The notes beneath the pieces are model-generated. The model worked only from the letters and a program-made list of their open reading frames with translations, did no database searches and was not told the DNA's origin. DNA of 18,602 bases from DATHSN01 sp035464115 (GTDB lineage: Bacteria > Actinomycetota > Acidimicrobiia > Acidimicrobiales > SKKL01): NCBI GenBank assembly GCA_035464115.1, contig DATHSN010000070.1, positions 1-18,602 of the forward strand, read 5' to 3'. Each line of letters starts with the position of its first letter. Position 1 is the stretch's first letter. Positions 12,727 through 18,602 of the stretch are shown piece after piece. The position numbers were made by a program, and so were the translations under genes.

Positions 12727-13626
12727 TCAGCTGCGCACCGGCCAGTCGAGGGCGCCGAGCACGCCGGTGCCCGACAGCGTGACGTAGGCCGTGGCGCCGT
12801 CGGCGGAGAAGCACACGTTGGTCACCAGGGGGTCGGGCAGGGCGACGTGGGTGACCGACGATCCGTCGGGGGCCACCACGGTGAGCCCGCCGTCGCCGAG
12901 GGTGCCGACCACCACCGTGCCGTCGGGGTGCACCGCGAGGGAGTCGAACAGGCGCCCCCCACCCGGATGGGCGAGCACATCGGCCCCGGTGTTGAGCCCC
13001 TCGGTGGAGGCCACCTCGCCGGGCGCCACCACGTCCCAGGCGAGGAGCCGGCCGTGGTGGGTCTCGGCCACGTAGAGCCGGGTGCCGTCGGGCGACAGGC
13101 CGATGCCGTTGGGCGAGTCGAGCGGGTGGATCACCTCACGGATCGACGACCCGTCGAGCGCCGCGTAGAAGACGCCCGTGCGGTCGGTGGTGCGCTCGCG
13201 GATGTGGCCGTGGTCGGTGAACCAGACGCCGCCGTGGCCGTCGAGCACGAGGTCGTTGGGGGCGAGCAGCGGACGACCGTCGCACTCGGTGACGAGGCTG
13301 GTGACCTCACCGGAGACAGGATCGACCCGGCGGAGCGATCCGCCCGTCCAGCCGGCGGACGTGAGCGGCGCCGGGACGGTGAGCCCCATGATGTCGAGCC
13401 AGTCGAAGCGGGCGCCGTTGTCGCAGACGAGGAGCGAGCCGTCGGGCGCGAGGGCCGCGCCGTTGGGTCCGGGCAGGCCCTCGGCGACCACGCTGACGGA
13501 CCCGTCGGTGCCCACCCGGGTGAGCGTCCCGCGGGCGATCTCGACCACCACGATCGAGCCGTCGTCCATGACGACCGGCCCCTCCGGGAAGCGCAACCCG
13601 CGCGCCAGCTCTCGCACCTCGGCCAT
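12727..13626 (-). CDS. SMP-30/gluconolactonase-like (SGL) hydrolase
   Basis: This six-bladed propeller family contains lactonases that open sugar lactones using a divalent metal. The 299-residue product keeps the metal ligands: E15 in FPEGPVV, N124 in LAPNDLVLD, N173 in SPNGIGLSPDG and D228 in FDSLAVHPDG. No signal peptide is present, so it is cytoplasmic. The ATG at 13626-13624 has GGGGGAGA 4-5 bases upstream. Its end is one base from the dusB start. The natural substrate cannot be told, and no sugar-acid pathway genes are nearby. Confidence 0.88.
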   Translation of the reverse strand: MAEVRELARGLRFPEGPVVMDDGSIVVVEIARGTLTRVGTDGSVSVVAEGLPGPNGAALAPDGSLLVCDNGARFDWLDIMGLTVPAPLTSAGWTGGSLRRVDPVSGEVTSLVTECDGRPLLAPNDLVLDGHGGVWFTDHGHIRERTTDRTGVFYAALDGSSIREVIHPLDSPNGIGLSPDGTRLYVAETHHGRLLAWDVVAPGEVASTEGLNTGADVLAHPGGGRLFDSLAVHPDGTVVVGTLGDGGLTVVAPDGSSVTHVALPDPLVTNVCFSADGATAYVTLSGTGVLGALDWPVRS

Positions 13627-13663
13627 CGGCTCTCCCCCGCGACTCGTGGCGACCGCCGGTCGG

Positions 13664-13691
13664 CCGCACCCGCCCAGTGTGGCCGGTGCGG
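13664..13691 (-). terminator. Hairpin between the antiporter and SMP-30 genes
   Basis: Arms ccgcacc (13664-13670) and ggtgcgg (13685-13691) give a 7-bp stem with a 14-base loop, beginning 8 bases after the antiporter stop. It is a possible terminator, weakly supported because the loop is long. Confidence 0.3.
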
Positions 13692-13698
13692 ACGCGGC

Positions 13699-14655
13699 TC
13701 AGCCGGTCGGGCCGATGAGGGCGACGGTGGCCACGTAGCCGACCAGCAGCAGCACGCCCTCCCAGCGGTGGACCCGGCGACGGTGGGCCATGATCGCCCA
13801 CGCCACGACGGCCACGACCACCATCGAGATGACACCCACGCCCACCAGCCGGTCGGCGTCGATGGGTCCGGCGCCGATGATGCCGACCACCGCGCCCACG
13901 GCCAGCGCGTTGAAGATGTTGGAGCCGAGCAGGTTGCCGACGATGAGGTCGACCTCGCCCTTGCGGGCGGCGGCGATGGCGGTGACCAGCTCCGGCAGCG
14001 ACGTGCCGATCGCCACCAGCGTGAACCCGACGAACCCACCCGACAGCCCGAGCTCGTCGGCGATGCCCACCGCGCCCTCCACCAGCAGCTGGGCGCCGAT
14101 GACCGTGCCGATCAGCCCGAGGAGGGTCCGCAGCGCCTCCCGCGGCAGCGGGTGCGTCCCCTCGCCGTCGAGGAACTCCTCCACCTCCGCGGTGAGCTCG
14201 CTCTCGGGGTTCGTCCGCCCCCAGTAGACGATGAGCCCCAGCGACACCACCAAGGCGGCGAGCAGGAACAGCCCCTCGGTGGTGTCGAGCCCGTCCTGGA
14301 CCAGCACGCCGAACAGCACCACCGCAGCCACCATGAGGGGCGCCTCGCGCCGCAGGGTGGTGCCGAGGATGGTGACCGGGACGATGAGCGCCGCCGCGCC
14401 GAGCACCAGCGTGAGGTTGGCCACGTTGGAGCCGACGATGTTGCCGACACCGATCTCGGCGTCCTCGTTGGCCGCGGCGATGCCCGACACGAGCATCTCG
14501 GGGGCGCTGGTGCCGAAGCCCACGATGACCGCCCCGACCAGCACCGGCGACAGCCGCGCCGCGATGGCGATGCGGGCCGCGCCGACGACGAACTCGTCGG
14601 CCGCCTTGGCGAGCAGCGCGACGCCGACGGCGACGAGGACGAGGTCGAGGAGCAC
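13699..14655 (-). CDS. Calcium/sodium antiporter, CaCA family (YrbG-like)
   Basis: Membrane exchanger of 318 residues with about ten hydrophobic helices in two inverted halves. Each half holds the alpha-repeat signature: GFGTSAPE (46-53) with GNIVGSN (71-77), and AIGTSLPE (215-222) with GNLLGSN (240-246). The two glutamates E53 and E222 are the ion-coordinating residues of the NCX/YrbG fold, so calcium (or another cation) would be expelled against sodium or protons. A cytoplasmic loop of about 30 residues separates the halves. The GTG at 14655-14653 starts 45 bases after the ftsK stop with no strong ribosome-binding site. The gap holds a hairpin and a LexA-core palindrome. Confidence 0.92.
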   Translation of the reverse strand: MLLDLVLVAVGVALLAKAADEFVVGAARIAIAARLSPVLVGAVIVGFGTSAPEMLVSGIAAANEDAEIGVGNIVGSNVANLTLVLGAAALIVPVTILGTTLRREAPLMVAAVVLFGVLVQDGLDTTEGLFLLAALVVSLGLIVYWGRTNPESELTAEVEEFLDGEGTHPLPREALRTLLGLIGTVIGAQLLVEGAVGIADELGLSGGFVGFTLVAIGTSLPELVTAIAAARKGEVDLIVGNLLGSNIFNALAVGAVVGIIGAGPIDADRLVGVGVISMVVVAVVAWAIMAHRRRVHRWEGVLLLVGYVATVALIGPTG

Positions 14656-14676
14656 GGGGCGTCAGGATGCCAGATG

Positions 14677-14692
14677 TCGGGACGGGTCCCGA
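14677..14692 (-). terminator. Short hairpin after ftsK
   Basis: The minus strand TCGGGA-CCCG-TCCCGA forms a 6-bp stem with a 4-base loop, 8 bases after the ftsK stop. No U-tract. It may attenuate read-through into the antiporter gene. Confidence 0.35.
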
Positions 14693-14704
14693 ACAGCCGT
14701 TCAG
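14689..14704. promoter_or_regulatory. Second LexA-core palindrome, at the ftsK stop codon
   Basis: CCGAACAGCCGTTCAG contains the perfect core GAAC-N4-GTTC (14691-14702) and matches 9 of 12 specified positions of the actinobacterial SOS box. The core overlaps the ftsK TGA and sits 36 bases upstream of the antiporter start. It is the only other such core I found in the window besides the recA box. Whether LexA binds it is uncertain. Confidence 0.3.
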
Positions 14705-17076
14705 TCGTCGGCGGTCTCGAGCGCCCCGTCGAGCTCGGCGGGGGTCATCAGCACGGCCCGAGCCTTGGAGCCCTCCGACGGGCCGACCACGCCCCGCTGC
14801 TCGAGCAGGTCCATGAGCCGCCCGGCCCGGGCGAAGCCGACCCGCAGCTTGCGCTGGAGCATCGACGTCGACCCGAGCTGGCTGCGCACCACCAGCTCCA
14901 TGGCCTGGGCCAACAGGTCGTCGTCGTCGGCGTCGGCGTCGGATCCCCCACCGCCACCACCGGCCGCCCGCTCGCCGTCGCCGTCGGCCTGGACCTCCTC
15001 GAGGTAGGCGACCTCGGGGGCCTGCTTGCGCCACGCCTTGGCGATCTCGCGGACCTCCTCCTCGGTGACCCACGCGCCCTGCACCCGCTGGGCGGTGCTC
15101 GACGTGGCGCCGAGCAGGAGCATGTCGCCCTTGCCGATGAGGCGCTCGGCGCCCGCCTGGTCGAGGATCACCCGGCTGTCGGCGAGGCTCGACACCGCGA
15201 ACGCGATGCGCGACGGGATGTTGGCCTTGATCAGACCCGTGATGACGTTGACCGACGGCCGCTGGGTGGCGAGCACCAGGTGGATGCCGACCGCCCGGGC
15301 CTTCTGGGCGATGCGGCAGATGCTCGACTCGACGTCGCGCGCCGCCACCATCATCAGGTCGTTGAGCTCGTCGACCACGATGACGATGAACGGCAGCCGC
15401 TGGTACTCGAGCGGCTCGCCGTCGGGGCCGAGCTCGCCGGCGCCGGGTGCGGTGCGCAGGTCGCCCCGGTCGTAGGCCGCGTTGTAGCCCGTGATGTCGC
15501 GCACGTGGACCGCCTCGAGCAGCTCGTAGCGGCGGTCCATCTCGCGCACCGCCCAGTCGAGGGCGTTGGCCGCCTTCTTCGGGTCGGTGACGACCTCGGT
15601 GAGCAGGTGCGGGAGCTTCGCGTACTGGGTGAGCTCGACGCGCTTGGGGTCCACGAGGATCATCCGCACCTGGTCGGGTGTGGAGCGGGTGAGCAGCGAC
15701 GTGATGATCGAGTTGATGCACGACGACTTGCCGGCACCGGTGGCGCCGGCGATGAGCACGTGGGGCATCGACGCCAGGTTGAGCATCACCGACGTGCCGT
15801 TGATGTCGCGCCCCAGCGCCACCTCGAGCGGGTGGGTGGCCCGCTTCGCCTCGGGCGAGGTGAGCAGGTCGCCGAGCGCCACCAGCTGGCGGCGGGCGTT
15901 GGGGACCTCGACCCCGATGGCCTGACGACCCGGGATCGGGGCGAGGATGCGCACGTCGGGCGTGGCCATCGCGTAGGCGATGTCCTTGTGCAGGCTGGTG
16001 AGGCGGGCCACCTTCACCCCCGGGCCGAGCTCGAGCTCGTAGCGGGTGACCGTCGGGCCCACCACCATGCCCACCAGGCGGGTCTCCACGCCGTGCTCGG
16101 CGAGGGCCTGCTCGAGGACGCGGCCGGTCTCCTCGACGAGGCGCTGGTCGACCGCCTGGGGCCCGGCGCGGTTCAGGAGATCGACCTTGGGCAGGGTCCA
16201 GCGCGACGCGTCGCCCGCGGGGCCGAGGTCGATGTGCAGCTGCTCGGGCTCGACCTCGGGATCGACGGCGACCTTGGACGGGCGTCGACGCCGTGGGGCG
16301 GGGGCCGGGGCCGCGTCGCGGTCCTGGTCGAAGGGCTCGGGTGGGGCTGACCCGGCGGCGAGCGTGGCACCGCCGACGGTGATGGTGGGGCCCGCCTCCA
16401 CGGTGTCGTCGACCGGTCGGTCGGCAGGTGCCCGGAACAGCGCAGCGGCGGCCCGCCGACCGGCGCGGCCCACGGGGCGCATCCCCGCCGCGGTGCGGTT
16501 GGCGACGGCGCGCACCGACGCCTGGGTGAGCAGCACCAGCGCGACGAGCGTGACGGTGACCAGCGCGAGCGCCGCCCCCCAGACCGACGCCAACGCGGTG
16601 AGCGGGGTGCCCGTCGCCGCACCGACCAGGCCACCGGCCTCGGCCAGGACGTCGACGCCGTCGCCGAGCGCCGGTCGGCCACCGGCGAGGTGCAACAGCC
16701 CCGTGACACCGACGACGAGGAGCGACAGGCCGACGACCAGACGGGCGGGTCGGGCGCCGTCGGGGTCGGCGGGGGCGGCGGTCTCGTCGAGGCGGATCAG
16801 CGCGATGCCCCCACCCACCAGCGCAGGGGGCACGACCAGCGCCGCCCAGCCCACCAGGGCCCTCGCCCCGTCGGCCACCGCGGCACCGGCGGGGCCGGCC
16901 CGGTCGAGGTAGAGACCCAGCGCGACGAGCAGGCCGAGCGCCACCAGCGCCAGGCCACCGACGTCGCCCCCGTGGCCCGCGAAGGCGCGCCGCAGCGGGC
17001 CGGGGCCGGCGGGCCGCGCCGGGCGGGTGGGTCGCTGGGCGGTGGAGCGGGGGCGGGAGCTGGACTTCGTGGCCAC
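14701..17076 (-). CDS. ftsK: DNA translocase FtsK/SpoIIIE
   Basis: FtsK pumps chromosomal DNA through the closing division septum. The 791-residue product has an Arg/Ser/Pro-rich start, four membrane helices at about 41-57, 73-93, 112-130 and 161-183, a short Pro/Ala-rich linker, then the motor: Walker A GATGAGKSS (444-452), DPKRVELTQY and Walker B IVVDELNDLMM (D569-E570). The C-terminal winged-helix gamma domain (about 721-777, LGSTSMLQRKLRVGFARAG) reads the polar KOPS-type DNA sequences. The usual VDELADLMM has Asn for Ala. A Gly/Asp-rich stretch (GGGGGG, DADADDDD) links motor and gamma domain. GTG 17076-17074 is preferred for GAGG 5 bases upstream; an ATG at 17124-17122 is an alternative. 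It follows rnj, as in many actinobacteria. Confidence 0.95.
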   Translation of the reverse strand: MATKSSSRPRSTAQRPTRPARPAGPGPLRRAFAGHGGDVGGLALVALGLLVALGLYLDRAGPAGAAVADGARALVGWAALVVPPALVGGGIALIRLDETAAPADPDGARPARLVVGLSLLVVGVTGLLHLAGGRPALGDGVDVLAEAGGLVGAATGTPLTALASVWGAALALVTVTLVALVLLTQASVRAVANRTAAGMRPVGRAGRRAAAALFRAPADRPVDDTVEAGPTITVGGATLAAGSAPPEPFDQDRDAAPAPAPRRRRPSKVAVDPEVEPEQLHIDLGPAGDASRWTLPKVDLLNRAGPQAVDQRLVEETGRVLEQALAEHGVETRLVGMVVGPTVTRYELELGPGVKVARLTSLHKDIAYAMATPDVRILAPIPGRQAIGVEVPNARRQLVALGDLLTSPEAKRATHPLEVALGRDINGTSVMLNLASMPHVLIAGATGAGKSSCINSIITSLLTRSTPDQVRMILVDPKRVELTQYAKLPHLLTEVVTDPKKAANALDWAVREMDRRYELLEAVHVRDITGYNAAYDRGDLRTAPGAGELGPDGEPLEYQRLPFIVIVVDELNDLMMVAARDVESSICRIAQKARAVGIHLVLATQRPSVNVITGLIKANIPSRIAFAVSSLADSRVILDQAGAERLIGKGDMLLLGATSSTAQRVQGAWVTEEEVREIAKAWRKQAPEVAYLEEVQADGDGERAAGGGGGGSDADADDDDLLAQAMELVVRSQLGSTSMLQRKLRVGFARAGRLMDLLEQRGVVGPSEGSKARAVLMTPAELDGALETADD

Positions 17077-17154
17077 GGAGACCTCGGGGCGCGTGAGACG
17101 GCAGCGGCTCCACCCGGCGACCATGCTCGCCCGCCACCGACCGAGAAGCAAGGA

Positions 17155-17227
17155 CCCTCGGGTCGGCTCCGCGTCGCTACGCCCGTCTGCGCCCGTCCCC
17201 CTCGGGTCGGCTCCGCTTCGCTACGCC
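17155..17227. repeat. Duplicated 29-bp element spanning the rnj stop codon
   Basis: Two copies, 17155-17183 and 17199-17227, differ at one base and start 44 bases apart. Read on the minus strand each is GGCGTAG followed by CGAAGCGGAGCCGACCCGAGGG (first copy GACGCGG). The right copy contains the rnj stop codon TAG, and the left copy lies in the gap before ftsK. The sequence resembles REP-like elements seen after genes in actinobacteria. Confidence 0.75.
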
Positions 17228-18602
17228 TCCATGACCACGGGGACGATCATGGGGCGGCGGCGGGTCTTCTGGTTCACGAACCGACCGGCGGTGCGGCGCA
17301 CGGCGCGCTGGAGGTGCTCGATGTCGTGGCCCTCGGCCAGCGCGGCCACGACCGCGGTGCGCACCTCGGCGGCGGCCTCGTCGATCAGGCCCTCGGCCTC
17401 GGGGGCGTGGATCCAGCCCCGGGTGATGACCTCGGGGCCGGTGATGACCGTGCGGGTCTGGATGTCGACCGCCACGACCACCACGACCACGCCCTCGTCG
17501 GCGAGGACCCGCCGGTCGCGCAGCACGCCGTGGGTGACGTCGCCGACGGTGCCGTCGACGTAGAGGTAGCCCGCCGGCACCGACTCGGTGCGCACCAGGC
17601 CGTCGTCGGTGAGCAGCACGGAGTGCCCGTCCTCGCACACCAGCACCCGGTCGTCGTCGAGGCCCATGTCGCGGGCGATGCGGGCGTGCTCGGTGAGGTG
17701 GCGGAACTCGCCGTGGACCGGGATGAACCACTCCGGGAGCGTGATCGAGTGGAGGAGCTTGAGCTCCTCGGCCTTGGCGTGGCCGGTGGCGTGGACGTCG
17801 GCGATGCCGGAGTGGACGACATCGGCGCCCAGCCGGACCAGGCCGTCGATGACCTTGGAGACGTTCATCTCGTTGCCGGGGATGGGGTGCGAGCTGAGGA
17901 TGACGGTGTCGTCGGGGCCGATCTTGAGCCACCGGCTCTCGCCCGCCGCCATGAGGGCCAACGCCGACATGGGCTCGCCCTGGCTGCCCGTGGAGATGAT
18001 GCAGATCCGACCCGGGTCGAGATCGGCGACGTCTTCGATGTCGCGGATGGCGTGGTCGGGGATGTCGAGCAGCCCGAGGTCGCGGGCCAGGCGGACGTTC
18101 TTGCGCATCGACATGCCCAGGGTGACGACCGTGCGGTCGAACGCGATGGCCGCGTCGGCGATCTGCTGCACCCGGTGCACGTGGCTGGCGAAGCTGGCGG
18201 TGATGATGCGCCGCCCCTCGTGCGCGTGGAACAGGTCGTACAGGACGTTGCCCACCGATGACTCCGACTTCGAGTGCCCGGGCTCCTCGGCGTTGGTGGA
18301 GTCGGCGAGCAGCAGGCGCACCCCTGACTCCTTGGCGATCTGGCCCATCCGGGCCAGATCGGTGAGGCGCCGGTCGACCGGCTCGAGGTCGATCTTGAAG
18401 TCGCCCGAGTGCAGGATCGTTCCCTGCGGGGTGTGGAACGCGGTGGCGAAGCCGTGGGGCACCGAGTGGGTGACCGGGATGAACTCGACGTCGAACGGGC
18501 CGATCTGGCGGCGCTCGCCGTCGGCGACGGTGATGAGCTCGGTGCGCCCGAGCAGCCCCGCCTCCTCGATGCGGTTGCGGGCGATGCCGAGGGCCAGCGC
18601 CG
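17221..18602 (-). CDS. rnj: Ribonuclease J, C-terminal ~459 residues (5' end outside window)
   Basis: RNase J is a metallo-beta-lactamase/beta-CASP nuclease with 5'-exo and endo activity in RNA decay and rRNA maturation. The frame is open from the right edge to TAG 17223-17221. It starts within the lactamase domain (ALALGIARNRIEEAGLLG, which normally follows the HxHxDH metal site at about residue 75-80), so about 95 N-terminal residues with that motif are missing from view. Visible are VTHSVPHG, the metal/active-site loops HSGDFKID and ADSTNAEEPGHSKSE, the beta-CASP region ISTGSQGEPMSAL, VHATGHA (commonly HVSGHA) and FIPVHGEFRHL, then the C-terminal dimerisation and S1-like region ending MIVPVVMEA. 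A GTG at 18462 is internal, not the start. Usual length is about 555 residues. Confidence 0.95.
   Translation of the reverse strand, partial: ALALGIARNRIEEAGLLGRTELITVADGERRQIGPFDVEFIPVTHSVPHGFATAFHTPQGTILHSGDFKIDLEPVDRRLTDLARMGQIAKESGVRLLLADSTNAEEPGHSKSESSVGNVLYDLFHAHEGRRIITASFASHVHRVQQIADAAIAFDRTVVTLGMSMRKNVRLARDLGLLDIPDHAIRDIEDVADLDPGRICIISTGSQGEPMSALALMAAGESRWLKIGPDDTVILSSHPIPGNEMNVSKVIDGLVRLGADVVHSGIADVHATGHAKAEELKLLHSITLPEWFIPVHGEFRHLTEHARIARDMGLDDDRVLVCEDGHSVLLTDDGLVRTESVPAGYLYVDGTVGDVTHGVLRDRRVLADEGVVVVVVAVDIQTRTVITGPEVITRGWIHAPEAEGLIDEAAAEVRTAVVAALAEGHDIEHLQRAVRRTAGRFVNQKTRRRPMIVPVVMEA

Noticed and set aside
12592..16350. Very long plus-strand open frame (1252 codons) antisense to dus, SMP-30, antiporter and ftsK
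   Set aside because: Its translation is a low-complexity Gly/Ala/Arg/His/Asp mix with no family motif, the usual shadow of high-GC coding sequence; the minus-strand genes under it have clear motifs.
13307..17137. Long minus-strand open frame (1276 codons) in another frame of ftsK and the antiporter
   Set aside because: Arg/Pro/Gly/His-rich shadow; ftsK and the antiporter occupy the same strand in a different frame with intact catalytic motifs.
1..18602. CRISPR array, insertion sequence, tRNA/rRNA, toxin-antitoxin or phage module
   Set aside because: No regularly spaced repeats with spacers, no transposase or integrase motifs, no tRNA-like cloverleaf and no small paired ORFs of that kind were found on reading both strands.

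Overview
The window is very GC-rich DNA with GTG starts common, an F420-type oxidoreductase, an actinobacterial-type LexA box and an RNase J/FtsK/RimO/PgsA/CinA/RecA gene order. This points to an actinobacterium. The long Dus, the FtsK ATPase wording and the TANNNT-type start regions would fit the class Acidimicrobiia, but that class assignment is inference. All genes except msrB lie on the minus strand. No mobile element, CRISPR array, tRNA or rRNA was seen, and base composition looks uniform.

Read in the direction of transcription (right to left), the order is: 3' part of ribonuclease J (rnj, cut by the right edge), ftsK, a CaCA-type cation/calcium antiporter, an SMP-30/gluconolactonase-like protein, a DusB-type tRNA dihydrouridine synthase, a DUF4097-like beta-repeat protein, a stand-alone class III nucleotidyl cyclase, a secreted GH43-like propeller with DUF4214 domains, rimO, pgsA, cinA, thpR, a Cache-domain chemoreceptor, an LLM-family oxidoreductase and an orphan ABC-type substrate-binding lipoprotein. 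A symmetrical hairpin separates this run from the convergent plus-strand msrB. Divergent from msrB is recA, cut by the left edge. The set rnj-ftsK-rimO-pgsA-cinA-thpR-recA is the ancient DNA-repair/translation neighbourhood known from many bacteria. Here it has been opened by two accessory blocks: six genes between ftsK and rimO, and three minus-strand genes plus msrB between thpR and recA.

The most striking feature is in recA. After 201 residues of RecA the reading frame runs, without a stop, into the N-terminal splicing domain of an intein (Cys1 at 293-291, TxxH block B). It is inserted in the DNA-binding loop 2, at the site occupied by the Mycobacterium leprae RecA intein. The recA control region is also rich. 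It holds a near-perfect LexA box inside a sigma70-like promoter, three tandem 18-bp repeats, and a second promoter candidate with the spacing of the LexA-independent PafBC type. A second LexA-core match sits at the ftsK stop codon. The end of rnj carries a duplicated 29-bp element containing its own stop codon.

Intergenic gaps are all shorter than 300 bases. The larger ones (897-1140, 5052-5187, 10176-10316, 17077-17220) hold the regulatory sites, hairpins and repeats listed; I see no RNA gene in them.
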